From Polyodon spathula (lineage: Eukaryota > Chordata > Actinopteri > Acipenseriformes > Polyodontidae): a DNA stretch of 64,000 nt. The stretch spans positions 9,671,558 through 9,735,557 of the forward strand of contig NC_054553.1 of NCBI RefSeq assembly GCF_017654505.1, written 5' to 3'. The position numbers and the translations under genes were made by a program. Of the stretch, positions 1 to 11,365 are shown piece by piece. Every line of letters begins with the position of its first letter. The first letter of the stretch is position 1. A model generated the notes under the pieces. That model was not told where the DNA came from, did no database searches, and saw only the letters and a list, made by a program, of their open reading frames with translations.

Positions 1-1
1 G

Positions 2-1069
2 GTTTTACGCCCACATCATGAATATGCAGCAGCGTATATTGATGATGTGGTGATATACAGCTCCACCTGGCGAGAGCATTTGGCTAGGGTTGCAGCCGTT
101 CTTCAGTCTCTAAGGGCAGCCCGGCTGACAGCTAACTTGAGGAAATGTGCGTTTGCCAAAACAGAGACTCAATATTTGGGATTTTTAATGGGGAATGGAA
201 GGGTGAGACCTGTAGTCACCAAAATCCAGGCTTTGGTTGATGCAGCGATCCCCAAAACCAAGACTCAGGTGAGGTCACTACTGGGCTTAGCCGGTTATTA
301 CCGCCGCTTCATCCCCGAGTACGCCACAGTGGTTAACCCGTTAGTCGACCTCACCAAAAAGAGTGCTCCAAATTTAATTAAATGGTCAGCTGAGTGTCAG
401 GGAGCGTTTGATACTATTAAGCGTACACTTTGCCAGGCCCCCACTCTTATTACTCCAGATTTCACCAAGAGATTCATCCTCCACACCGACGCATCGGATG
501 TAGGTTTGGGTGCAGTCTTGTCCCAAAAAGTAGCTGGAGTAGAGCACCCGATATTATACCTCAGTAAAAAAATGTTACCTCGGGAACGCAACTACTCCGT
601 AGTCGAAAAAGAGTGTTTGGCCATTAAATGGGCTACTCACTCTTTACGATACTACCTGCTGGGACACTCATTTGATCTGGTCACAGACCACGCCCCACTC
701 AAGTGGTTAAGCACAATGAAGGACAGCAATGCCCGGATAACTCGGTGGTATCTGGCATTGCAGCCCTTCATGTACCACATGGTACACCGTGCGGGGAAAG
801 ACCACCAAAATGCGGATTATTTTTCCCGGGAGGGGGGAGTAATGGGGAAGGTAGATTTAGCCGAGTGTTCCTTCGGCTCCACTCTGAGCGGTGGGATATG
901 TGACGGAAAGATGAGTTCTGGTGATAAATCTTCCTCCCAACCTGTGAGGGCGCTAAAGAACGGGAGGAGAAGTATCTGGAAGGGCTGGCCTGACAGTTCG
1001 TTTCCGGGTCAGGGAAGTGGGTCAGCCTGGATGGAAGCGCGACTCTGTTGTAAGACCGTATTGATTTGA
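2..1069 (+). CDS. Ty3/gypsy pol, RT C-terminus plus RNase H (partial)
   Basis: The frame is open from the window edge and encodes the C-terminal part of a Ty3/gypsy reverse transcriptase followed by RNase H. The RT active-site motif YIDD lies at bases 35-46. It is followed by the usual thumb/connection motifs (KCAFAKTETQYLGF, then LLGLAGYYRRFIP). The RNase H domain shows all four acidic positions: TDAS (about base 487), EKEC (about 609), TDHAPL (about 682) and NAD (about 811). These residues copy RNA into DNA and degrade the RNA strand. The frame runs about 170 bases into the LTR at 899 and stops at 1067-1069. No integrase or chromodomain follows RNase H, unlike standard gypsy pol. The upstream gag, protease and RT fingers lie outside the window. 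The frame has no stop or shift, so the copy is fairly young. The RT-RNase H identity is firm; the exact clade is an inference. Confidence 0.93.
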   Translation, partial: VLRPHHEYAAAYIDDVVIYSSTWREHLARVAAVLQSLRAARLTANLRKCAFAKTETQYLGFLMGNGRVRPVVTKIQALVDAAIPKTKTQVRSLLGLAGYYRRFIPEYATVVNPLVDLTKKSAPNLIKWSAECQGAFDTIKRTLCQAPTLITPDFTKRFILHTDASDVGLGAVLSQKVAGVEHPILYLSKKMLPRERNYSVVEKECLAIKWATHSLRYYLLGHSFDLVTDHAPLKWLSTMKDSNARITRWYLALQPFMYHMVHRAGKDHQNADYFSREGGVMGKVDLAECSFGSTLSGGICDGKMSSGDKSSSQPVRALKNGRRSIWKGWPDSSFPGQGSGSAWMEARLCCKTVLI

Positions 1070-1632
1070 AAGGTAAACGAGAGGCAGCTGCAAGTAATAA
1101 GGCAGCTGCAACCGTTTATCTAGATATCATGCGGGATTACATATAGGGGCCAGGGTAACGCTGATCTTTTCCTTCGTTTGGGTAAATGTGCGGAGAGAGA
1201 AGGAGCGAGAGAGGAGCTCTCGTTGTTGCAGAGAATTACGTGTTGTGTATTGTTGTGTTGTTTTGTAATTGTCTGCGTTTTGCACCACCAGACAGTTAAC
1301 TCACCTATCCGGAGCTGTCGACCAGGGTCAGCACAATCCGGATCACCACTGCACGGAACCGTCACGAAATACAGTGTCTTCACCCACCACAAGCACGTCT
1401 GCACTCACCCAGGACTGGTGACCGTGTGTTCGTTTTGTTCGGGACTGTGTCTGTGTTATTGCTATCCCCGTGCTTTACACATTGTTGTGTATAGCCGGGG
1501 ATTTATTATTTAACGGTCACCAGACCTGGATTATAAATAAAAGCACCTTTTCACTGGAAACTGTTGTCTGCCTGTCACTCCTGCATCGCATCACCGTTTT
1601 ACCTGTTCCCCTCCACTAGCCACTTTGCCACA
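899..1632 (+). repeat. 3' LTR of the gypsy element
   Basis: The LTR starts with TGTGACGG immediately after a short purine-rich stretch (GCGGTGGGA) that can serve as the polypurine tract. It ends with TTGCCACA, so the termini are TG...CA with a short imperfect inverted repeat. A polyadenylation signal AATAAA sits at 1536-1541 near the 3' end, which sets the plus orientation. A weak TATA-like ACATATAGGG lies near 1140. The length of 734 bp is ordinary for gypsy LTRs. The bases after it, GCATG, are the expected copy of the target duplication, but the 5' LTR is outside the window and this cannot be confirmed. The boundaries are inferred from terminal dinucleotides, not from a second copy. Confidence 0.75.
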
Positions 1633-1989
1633 GCATGTTAGAGCATTGGTGAATCAACCACTTTTAGGATTAAGCAAACATAGTCACATAGGTGGTGGGA
1701 TGCAATTCCGGTTGATTACACTTTGTTGTAAGTTTCGTTGGCTTATACCGTAGATCCACCCCAAAAAGAGTTCAAATTTCCAAAAAACAAGAGGTAATTA
1801 TAGAGAACAAAAAAAGGCTGGAAATGAAAATATATAATACCCAATGATTTTAAAATACTAAAACCCTTGTGACTCTTATACATAGAGTTAATTCCAATGT
1901 TACATTTTGCAGAAGTTTATGTTAACAAAATAATGTTGTTCAATCAATACCATGTTTCTGTATTTCTCAGCATTGAATAGACATAACAG

Positions 1990-2235
1990 CATTTTGCATG
2001 CTGATTTCAATAGTCTTACACCACTTACAGCACCCTGTCTCCTCTAAGTGGTATGTGCCGAAATACACAGACCCCAGGGTCCTTGCTTACTCACCAAGTC
2101 GAAATTTACCTTGCATACAGCAGGCAGCTCGCCTTCCCCACAGGATTTGATTTAGACTTACTGCCAGGCTCACTCAGCACCAGCCAGGAATTGAACCAAG
2201 GCGCTCTCATCCGAAGGGCTTCTATGTAAATCAAT
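1990..2235 (-). repeat. Possible tRNA-derived SINE, degenerate
   Basis: On the minus strand, GGTTCAATTCC (2187-2197) differs by one base from the RNA polymerase III B-box consensus GGTTCGANTCC. It is preceded by a GGATGAGAGCGCC stretch like the start of fish SINE heads. I could not place an A box or a terminal duplication. This could equally be a chance B-box match in unique sequence. Confidence 0.22.
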
Positions 2236-5200
2236 GCACCAAACTGGTTACAACCCTGTTTGATATTCTGACAGCCCATAAGAAGACTTCAAACAGAAAG
2301 CATTGAATTCCTAAATGACTACTGGAAGAACAGTGTAATCGTTGCTCTGGTCCCCTAAAGCTTAAAACTAATAAACGTTGTTTATTTATATTGCTGCAGA
2401 ACAAAAAGTTGTACACAGTAAACAGCTTTTCGGCAATACAAGCAACAACACTGATTTACATTTACATTTAAATTACATTTAATTTGGAACCTGTCTGCTT
2501 GAGAAAAGGGAATGTGCTTTTTGCCTTAGCTTTGCTGTCTCAGTTCAAATTACAATTTGCTATTAGTATTTTAAAGTCTCTTATTCAGGCTTTATCCATT
2601 TCACTCCTTGGCTAAACAAAGTGTCCACCTGCAACATTCTAAGAGCTTAACAGCATCCCACTGTTCTTTGCTGGTAAAGCAGAGAGAGTTATTAATTATT
2701 AGTATTCCTAAACCAAGCAGACTAGCTAGGGGTAGAGATTATGACAGGCATCAAAAATACACCTTAAAAAAGAAACACTCATCAATCAAGAGATTGATTT
2801 GCCTGTTTTACTCCAATCACTGCTTCCTTACTAAATATCTTACTAAATCTTACTTTATGGTCAGACTTCCCCTGCTTATTATCCCTCATCAAGGATGAAA
2901 TCCCCTGCGAAGGGGAGGTGAATAATGGAGGCGTACAGACATATGTCACACTTCACACATTTTGCAGATAACAGTAGAACCGCTTACCCAACTGTCATGA
3001 AATTTGGTATTAAAAGTATTCAGCATAAGTTATTGAGAATATTAGATTGTGGAGATATATAGGGCGTCTGTATGTCCGTGGATCTTTCTGTCTGTATATC
3101 ACACTTCTACTGTTGCATATATCTGGAGAATTGCTTATCAAATTGTGATTAAACATGTAATTGCTTTGTCTTATTCTATATTAATCTGTAATACTTTTAA
3201 TATATATCATGGTCATCAACTTTCCTATCATCTCAATAACTGATAGAGACTTTTTTATTTTCTGGCAGTAATATCTTAATCATTCAGTAAAAGAATGCAA
3301 TAAAAATCAAGTATCAAGGCAAACTTTAATCATTTCATTTCAAGAACCCATAAAATAGATTATAAACTTTTACACACAACATTTTTATTTTCTTCAAAAT
3401 GACAGCCAGTACCACTTAAATTATTAAACTGGAGTAAAAGCTGATTATGTGTTTTATGAGTGGCTGATCAGACGCACATACAAATGTTATGCATTTAACT
3501 CCTGTATCTATTATATGAGTAAATATTTGGTTGTTGCAGACTTGGAGACAACAAAGTATTTTCAAAACTTTAAGGCATAGGATTAATTTTAGTAGTACCG
3601 GTATGTAAAAAAAAAACTTAATGTAATGGACTGACACTGTGAAACAGACGGACAGACAGTAAGACTTCCTGACTACAGATTTTGATACATAACTCAGGAT
3701 ATATGCAGAACTCTAAAATGATAGAAGGAAAGACTAACAGACAAACAACCATATACCCCAAGATTTTAACCATTCGATAATTTAAGATTATGATAAATTT
3801 GGCAGGCCATTTATATAAAAGAAAGACAAAAGTTTTTTTTTTTTTTTTTTCAAACAAATTTTAATTAATATCAAATAAAAATACCAGATGCGATCAGGCA
3901 CAAGTATTTTTATTATTATTATTTTTTACATTATTGTGATTATTTTGAACATTTCATCAACATTATAAACTCTGTTAAATGAAGAGGTCTTACTTTGTGA
4001 AAGGGAGCCCTTCAATTAAAATGAATGTACAGTCGGCTGGATGTGCTGATGGAATTAGGTGGGTCCCAGTATTTAAGCCTGGGGTGTAAGGCAACTGGGT
4101 CTCTGACTTCTCGAAGGAGTTACTTGTCCAAGTAGATGCTTCTGAGGTTGGAATGTGCATGATTTTGTCCAAGGAGGTAAAAAGCGCTTAGAATTAGTGC
4201 TTTAGAATTACACCTTGTTGGGCAAAAGTGCCCTAACATTTCTTATTTTTATTATCTTCTCAAAACCTTGATTTCCCTCACGGAAAGTGGTACCAAAAAG
4301 AACTACTGCACATCAACTGAAAGGAAAGGGTAATTTTCTCACCAGCATACATTTAACACCAGGAGTTGCAAGCCTGGATTCAGTAGTGTTTAAATAAGTG
4401 TGGTTTTGTGGTTTATTCTGCAATGCTCAGATAATGAGAAACTGGAGTTTCATCAAATGGATCCCTGGGTTCTCGTATCCTAGCCCTAGGATTCCCCCAT
4501 GACCAGTGTGGAGTACTATACTTCAGAATCTTCTATGTTAGAAAACAAGCACGGCATATCAATCCATAACAGGGACCTCTTATTTTATAACAGGAAATGT
4601 TTCCTTGAGCCTCTACAACAATCAATATAATATATAAAAGTATATAACATTGCAAATAAAAATGTTTCAGACATTCATACAATGAAAACATTTACAAACA
4701 GGCAAGTAAACTTTAAAGCCTGAAAAAAGCATTGTAAAACATCAGTCTTCAACCTCTATTCTACTTTAGCATTCATCAATTGTTCAGAACACTGCCCAGC
4801 AATTACTTGTTGCACATTTTATCTTTCTTTTAGGAAGAGAAATGATCCTTCCAATTCAAACAACCTAATCAATATAAAAATATGGAAAATAAACAAAAAC
4901 CCAGGCATATCGTTACAGAAATAATCAGAAAATACCCACCATCCAAATGAAAGCGCTTTTTACTTTTCATGTATTATTTGTTAAATTTTTTTGACTGAAT
5001 ACATATTTATTATAGACATATGTATATAGGTAAATATATAATATGTACAAGGTTTCCTACAGAAGGGTAGCTTCATCAATTTCCTTACGGTAGTCCAGCT
5101 AAAATCCAGCACTTTAGATTAATATAAAAATATCCAGTCAAAATGTTTAGTAGAGTACATTTAAAAATGCTGGTAGTAAATCTACAAAAGGCTACCCTAC

Positions 5201-7399
5201 TCCCCATATTTTCCTCATACCTAACTACATATCTACCTACATACCTACCTACCTCTCTCCAAATTCTGCATGGACAGTGCAAGGCTCTCGCCAGTCGAAT
5301 GCAGTCATATATTATTCTTTTTTATTTATTTTTTATTGGGGATCCAGTATATCGGCAGGCCAAGTTCAGCACATTCCTCAATAGATGCTAATCCTCCCAG
5401 ACATTTTTGGAACTTCATTCTGTGAGTCTTGCAGCAAGCTGATGTGAGCCCCATATTTTGGAACCAGTTTTTTATTTTTTTTATGTTTTTGTTTGTGTTA
5501 AACAAATCTTGCTCTATAAATTAGGTTTCAGATATTTTCTTGCCACTGGCAGCTAGTTGCACTCCAAAATATTACCTATTTACCAATAATGCAGAACAGG
5601 GCATTTGTTTTTCATTTGATTAACTGCTCAGACTGGTGACATATTGGATGCTGTGTTAGTCTTCACAGTGTCTAACAAAATAATAAAAAATATGGTGTCC
5701 TTCACTTGTGTAAATGTAAGACTGAACCAAAGACATTGATTAAGTTAGAGGGAGGAGATTATGAAATGTGTAAACTAGAAATACATTTTTGAGCTGAATA
5801 TATATGAACACCTTACAGCTGTTGCTTGAGATATACAGGTAATCCATAAATCACTGACATATGTATCTATACAAAGTGATGTTATGATACATCCCATCAC
5901 ATCTCTAGTCATAAAATCATTACCAGTTAATTCCTTGGTGGATAAAGAGATGGAATATGTAAATTGGGACAGGTGTATTATAAGTGTTAAGGTACTTTGT
6001 CATTAAGATACGATTTCACTTTGAGCATCCCATTATCAGGTGCATCTCATGGTTATGGCTGTTCTAGAAAAAAAAGTTTCACAGTACTGTGCTACTAATG
6101 TCTTCAGTAAAATAGACTGTTAGATGTTGAACACATATACTCTATGAGATTTTCATAAACCAGCTTGTCATCCCATGTATAGCACTTACAGCTATTATAC
6201 TAGTTTATCAAGGTTGATATCTTAGTGAGGACTCAACATGTTTGCCTTTGTGACTTATAGTCATCCCAACAACTTTTTCCAATGTGTGCTGTTGTCATTT
6301 CCAACATTGTACTCCAGTCTTCTTTATATTGGCTTCACAGTCATTTGTGAATACAAAAATAGACCCCGCTGTGGTGAGTTAATTAGATAGCTATATTTTC
6401 ATGCAGATATCATTCTCGTGGCTGTGGTTAACAGTGATTTTCTTTATTTGATAACACAATAATGATAAGCAGCATATATAAGCAACATATATGCAATATC
6501 AGAAAAGCAATACAGAAATTCCTGTACTAAAAAAGCAAAAACAGGTTTAAATGTCATTTTCTTTCTTTTTTTTTTTAATAAGAATATAAACTGCCCCATT
6601 TTTTTGCAAAAGAAATGTGTCAAAATTAAGAAACAACTTTAGATTGGCAATTTGACACTTTTAAATCTAATACCAATTGCTATTGAGGTAAAAAGCTTTG
6701 ATGAAAAGAGCCCAGTGGTCTGGATCAGCCAAGAAAACATAATTTGCAGTCTCTGAACAATAATGCAGATTCAAAATTACCATAAATGATGACCAATCTG
6801 GAATAAAAGTGTATTGTTTTATTTTTTATTTTTTTTTATTGATTTGCTTTGCAAAAATACAGAAAAACTAAAGCTTTAGTAAAGATTTGTGCCTGCTGCA
6901 ACAGATAATGATCAAAGCCAGGTACAAATGTTTGCTTTCTTTTGTGTCTTTTCTGTTATGACTTACCCTTCCCAGCCTGCAAATAATTGGAAATGCCATG
7001 GGGGAGAATCAACTGAAGAAACAAGGCTGTTTTATTTATTTTACATGATGGGAAAAAGGTCTCCTGGATGTTGCATCTGGAAACTCTTTTCCTGCTCCTC
7101 TGTACATTTTTTTTTTTAAATCTAAATACACATTTGTCAAAAGGTATCCTTCCTTGAAAGGTGAATATCAGACTGAACTCAGGTAATACAGGTAAAGTGT
7201 TATGCGACATAAATAAATACTTGAGTAAATAAAAGCAGGGAATAAAACAAAAAGATCCACTCACGTTATCTGTCTGGGGAATACTCTGCTCTGGACAGGA
7301 TGTAAAGAAAGCAGGCGATTCAGTTTCCCTTAGCACTGCAATTCCTCTGAATAAAAGCCAAACCTATTAGACTTTTATCCCTAAATAGTTTTAGGTATG

Positions 7400-7860
7400 T
7401 CAATCTGAGACTCACTCAGAGTTTGCAGTAATGGTGCTTGTGCTGACAAAGAAGAGTCTCAGCGCCACAGCTCCCTGCCTACGCGAGCGGCTGGCTCTGT
7501 ATGAAGGACATGATGTGATGTCCGTGGTGTAGAAGTCTGTCATTGGAGCCTAGAGTGACTCGGCTCTGCGATCTTGTTCCCCATTTATAATGTAACCAAG
7601 AATAATGTAGTGGAGAATTGGGCCATTCACACTTGACCCCGGATCATCAATAGTCCACCGCAGCAGTGACAATGAAAAAGCACAGGAGGCTTGAATGATG
7701 TATGAAAGATCACAGCAGTGTTTAGTACGGGGCTAAGCAGAAAATATCTCAACGGCAAAATTGAAGCCAGAGGGACTTCAAAACAATTTAGCAATGGGGA
7801 CAGCCAATTTAAAAGTGCAGGTAAGCCAGACAAAGAGGCTTAAAGTGGCAGTGACCCTTA
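7400..7860. other. Candidate conserved noncoding element
   Basis: This stretch is less AT-rich than its surroundings, free of simple repeats and free of recognisable transposon motifs. It keeps a mixed-complexity texture over more than 400 bp, as vertebrate conserved noncoding elements do. Nothing in it codes for a recognisable protein. The assignment rests on composition and texture only, with no alignment. Confidence 0.25.
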
Positions 7861-8283
7861 TCAGACTCCTCAGTTTGGTGCTGTTCCTGGATTATGGGCC
7901 TTTCAAAGTACAAAACAGCTCATGAAAAGACTTCCATTTTCCACATCCAACCATAGGCATCTGAGTTTTAACCTTTTAAATACTTACAGGAATTTAAAGA
8001 AAATATCTAAGAACTAATCACAGACTGTTATCGGTTTCAAATTTGCTACAGTCATCTCCTTAAAGCTAATATCTAGAATATTATAATACAATTGAAGCCA
8101 ATAAAGAGCAGAATACTAAAAAAAGTAACCGCTTGGGCTGTGTCAGTTTATAATGATTGGCTGGCACAAACAAAAAATAGTATGGACTGGAAAACTGCAC
8201 GTAAGACTGAAATAAATACAGTTCTCTTTCAATTCGAAACTAATTGGTATTGCCGTCAGGTGATAGGATTATGTTGAGCTTAA

Positions 8284-8291
8284 TATAAAAG
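8284..8291 (+). promoter_or_regulatory. TATA box of the DIRS-like element
   Basis: TATAAAAG lies about 1.1 kb upstream of the first recognisable gag residues and at the start of a GC-richer leader. Its position fits a promoter in the 5' terminal region of the element, but no transcription start can be seen. Confidence 0.4.
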
Positions 8292-8894
8292 CTGCCTTTA
8301 GGCCTCCGTAGCTCTGATGTCAGCACCCCGCTCCTCGGATACTGAATGACTATGCAGAGCGTAGGAAACCCAGCCTTTTTGCTTTCAGCTGCTGATCAGG
8401 ATTGAGCGTAATCTATTTGTTGTTCTACAACACTCTGATTATTAAATAAAAAATAAAATTCAGTGTCTGCCTTTAGCTCTCATATTCGACTGCCCCTTAA
8501 GCACTCCGCTGAGTCGCTTATTCGAGCGTTCTCGCTCTTTTCAGCTTGCTGAATCTTTGAGTCTGTCTCGCTTATTATTATTATTTATTACTTTGAGAGC
8601 TTATTGTTATTACCTGTATATTTTATTACTTGTACTAACATTTGTTTTTTCTTTCTTTCAGAGAGAAACACGAAGTGTGTGTGTGTGTGTTGGCTGTGGA
8701 CCAGACGGAACACTACAGCAGCGATCTTTTTAGATCATAACTTGCTAAACACTCAGCAGCGGTTTTTATTAGACCATAACCTGCTCCAGACACTAGCTGC
8801 ACACAGAGTTTTTTCCCTGTGTGTTGGCTTAGAGCTCCTGATCTAAATTTTAATTGGGTATTCTGAGGGATTATTCCCCAAGTGTGTCTCACCA

Positions 8895-9380
8895 CACCCT
8901 CGCAGCGACATGCACACCCGTGCACTCCCGTGCACCATGCACACCCATGTACCATGCAAGTGCACATCCTTGCACATGCACACCTGAGCACTCCCGTGCA
9001 CACCCGTACTCGTGCACATCCGTGCCCGTGCACCCCTTGCATATAAGGCACATCCGTTCCGTGCACCCCATGCACACCTGTGCTCGTGGACATCTGTGCC
9101 CATGCACCCCATGCATACCCATGCACCTCCATGTAGCTACGCACTTCCATGCCCATGCACCCCCTGCACACCTGTGCCCCGTGCACAACCGTGCCCATGC
9201 ACATCCGTGCCCGTGCACCCCATGCATACCGTGCCGGTACACCTATCTGCGCACCTGTAGCTTGTGCGCTCTCCGTGCACATCTGAGTACCCCATGCACT
9301 CATCTGTTCTGTGCCCATGCACTTATCGTACACCCCGTGGGCATACCCGCTCCTGTGCACATTTGTAACCGCCGTGCAAC
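8895..9380. repeat. GTGCAC/CATGCAC degenerate minisatellite
   Basis: The stretch is built from short degenerate units combining GTGCAC, CATGCAC, CCCATGCAC and CCGTGCCC, of roughly 10-20 bp and irregular in length. The units lack stop codons in several frames, so long spurious open frames (rich in Cys, Met, His and Gly on the minus strand, and in His, Pro and Cys on the plus strand) cross it. It lies in the leader just upstream of the gag zinc-binding region of the DIRS-like element. Confidence 0.85.
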
Positions 9381-9410
9381 CCGGGCAAGTGCTGTGCACT
9401 ATTCTGGGTT

Positions 9411-10290
9411 TCCATGAATGCAGCTCTTGTAGCCGAAAATGCCCCCAGAGGACCCGCATGAATTCTGTGTTTCATGCCTGGGTAGAACATGCTGCTTTAG
9501 CTCTGTCCGACATAGCATTCTGCACTCTCTGCGGGAAGTTCCAGAAGCGGGTCCTAAAGGCTAGAGCCAACACTGCAGTGGGGCTGGGATCTCGTTCTAA
9601 CAGAGGATCTCATTGTTAGTATGTTCCCCCTTCAGGTGGTACAGCATCATCTCCTGCCCGCCTGCAACTAGGTGGTGATGGGACAACAGTCACTCATGAT
9701 GAGTATGTTGTTGGCCCCTGGCACCACGGTTGCGCCGGTTCCCCAGCCGTCCGTTCCGACTGTTGAGCCTGAGCCTGAGCCTGAGCTTAAGCCTGAGGCC
9801 ATCTCAGACTATGAAGAGGACATCCTCTCTCTACAGACGTCTGGTGATGACAAGCTTGTGCAGGAGGGATCTTCTTGCAACTCGGTGGACGAGCTGCAAC
9901 AAGAACCGAAGGTATCTCCAGAGCCAGCGTTTGAGGCTTTGGTTGAGCGGGCGGCTCAATGTCTATGGGTGGAATGGCCCAGAGAAGGAGCTCCAGGCCT
10001 CTGGTTCTCCTCAGTTAAGCCAGTACAGGACAGGACACTGCCCCCTTTCCCTGACTTTGTCAGGGAGATCCTGGTCCAGCCCAGCTTTAGCACCTAGCAC
10101 GGTGGCTGGAGCTTGGGTTTTTTCTTCCATGCAGGGAGTGGAGGGTGCAGGCTTGGCAGCCATCCCACCGGTGGACTCCGCCATTGCGGCCCTCATACAT
10201 GCACCAGGCATTGGACTGGCCAAGGACCTACAATTTCCTAACAGACAGGGTCAGACAACAGAGATGCACCTCAGGAAGGTGTATGTGCTA
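9411..10290 (+). pseudogene. DIRS-like gag (ORF1), frameshifted
   Basis: This is a broken capsid-like ORF1 of a DIRS retrotransposon. Near 9420-9560 there is a Cys-rich segment: a CSSC pair, a second Cys pair (FCVSC) visible in another frame, then FCTLCGKFQKRVLKAR. This spacing matches the zinc-ribbon-like N-terminus of fish DIRS gag proteins. An acidic linker with a PEPEPELKPE run follows (about 9760-9800). Then comes the conserved core, seen as WPREGAPGLWFSS and LPPFPDFVREI, which ends at a stop at 10095-10097. The next conserved block (IPPVDSAIAALIHAP) continues in a different frame. At least two frameshifts therefore separate the parts, one near 9480 and one near 10090. Identification is by family pattern from memory; the order of the blocks makes chance unlikely. 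Confidence 0.72.
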
Positions 10291-10602
10291 TATTGACCGT
10301 AAAAGGGGTGTCAGACACATTGAACAGTTGTTTGTGTGCTATGGTTCTAGGATGCTGGGTCAGGCATTGTCTAAATAGCGCCTGTACCATTGGATAGTGG
10401 ACGCTATTGCTCTGGCTTATGAATCTGCTGACCTTTCCCCTCCAGGCAATTGAAGGCACATTCTACCAGAGGTATGGCGACGTCCTGGGCCCTCTTTTGA
10501 GGTGTCCTAGTGTCTGAAATATGTGCTGCGGCTAGCTGGGCTATGCCACACACTTTCATGAGGTTCTACAGACTGAATGTGCTGGATAAAAAAATCCATT
10601 AG
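10290..10602 (+). pseudogene. DIRS-type tyrosine recombinase, C-terminal part
   Basis: The C-terminal catalytic portion of a DIRS tyrosine recombinase, the enzyme that integrates the circular DNA copy. Visible in order: QLFVCYGS (about 10327), LSK followed by a stop at 10376-10378, then RLYHWIVDAIALAYE, then a frameshift near 10450. After it come HSTRG (10459-10473), which holds the His and second Arg of the R-H-R-Y tetrad, an in-frame TGA at 10498-10500, and SEICAAASWAMPHTFMRFY, whose final Tyr (10567-10569) is the nucleophile position. The frame ends at TAG 10600-10602. The first catalytic Arg and the N-terminal half are missing. With two stops and a frameshift it cannot be functional. It abuts gag sequence with no RT-RNase H between. 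Confidence 0.82.
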
Positions 10603-11365
10603 TGGATGGCTATTTTCACATTCAGAGAACCGGGGTTGCATCCGCAAACCTTATGTTTTAAGAAGTTTCTTTGCTGAAGTAATAACATCAGCTGGCATAC
10701 AGTATTCAGTTAGCAGCTACACAAACTTGCGAGCTGGCCTCAAAATTTTTTTTTTTTTAATTCTCCCACAGTTGGACTATCTAGAAACCTGATTTCAGAT
10801 ACCCACTTTAAAACAATGTCTTCATTCATGTCATGAAAACTTATAAAAAAAGACAAGTCACAACATCACCCTGCTGTATCCCAAACAGACTTAAACGAAC
10901 TTAAGTCATCGGTACTCAGGACACAGTTACCACCCAACCCATTTTATAAGGTAGTTTAAGAACTTATTGGGCACCAGCTGAGAAAGACAGGAAGACCTGG
11001 ATTTACATCCTTGTAACCTTGTAAACAAAAGGCAGAAATAAACTCCCCTACTCACCAAACAGTGCCACCTACTGCACGATCTGTCCAAAAGTGTAACCAG
11101 CCATATAATTTAGAAAATTACATTCCCTGGTACAGTCAGCTTCCTGAGACAAATATTGAAACTATTCTGATAATTTATTTAATTTATTTAATTTATTATT
11201 AAAAAATAATTTGTTTATCTATTAAATTCATTGGAACTATTATATTTATTGGAACTATTTTTTCCTTGCATAGTAATATATTAATGAAAAAATAAACCTA
11301 TATTCATTTTAAAATAAAAATGTGTCTATATCTTTATTTCTAAAAACTAGTAACCCATTTTAGCG

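Larger units (their letters stand above)
1633..8283. other. Gene-free, AT-rich interval
   Basis: No open frame here shows a recognisable protein, and the longest ones are AT-rich chance frames. The interval contains short T and A runs (for example 3834-3850 and 7109-7117), a small TACC-type microsatellite near 5220-5255, and a dispersed-looking stretch at about 2890-3160 in which a TATRTCACACTTC motif and a CTTAYCMAAYTGT motif each occur twice. A possible reversed SINE at 1990-2235 and a possible conserved noncoding block at about 7400-7860 are listed separately. Confidence 0.5.
8284..10660 (+). mobile_element. DIRS-like YR retrotransposon, internally deleted
   Basis: The element is recognised by two DIRS-type coding remnants in one orientation: a gag homologue (about 9420-10290) and the C-terminal third of a tyrosine recombinase (about 10290-10602). 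A TATAAAAG box at 8284-8291 is a plausible promoter. The intervening RT-RNase H and methyltransferase region of complete DIRS elements is absent, so this is an internal-deletion derivative. Downstream of the recombinase stop, a short segment around 10620-10660 (GAGAACCGGGGTTGC and following) resembles, from memory, the terminal repeats of fish DIRS elements. DIRS elements integrate through a circular intermediate with a recombinase and make no target duplication, so ends cannot be fixed that way. The left and right ends given are estimates. Confidence 0.75.

Noticed and set aside
2902..2915. CCCCTGCGAAGGGG hairpin as a terminator or structured RNA
   Set aside because: A single 5-bp stem with a GNRA-type loop is easily found by chance and has no supporting context in a eukaryotic intergenic region.
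8713..9459. 248-codon minus-strand frame rich in Cys, His, Gly and Met
   Set aside because: It lies across the GTGCAC minisatellite, whose units have no stops in several frames on both strands. The composition comes from the repeat.
9730..10000. Plus-strand Ser/Leu-repeat frame (SLSLSLSL)
   Set aside because: It is the shifted frame of the PEPEPELKPE linker of the DIRS gag. Only the later part of this frame, after about 10090, carries gag similarity.
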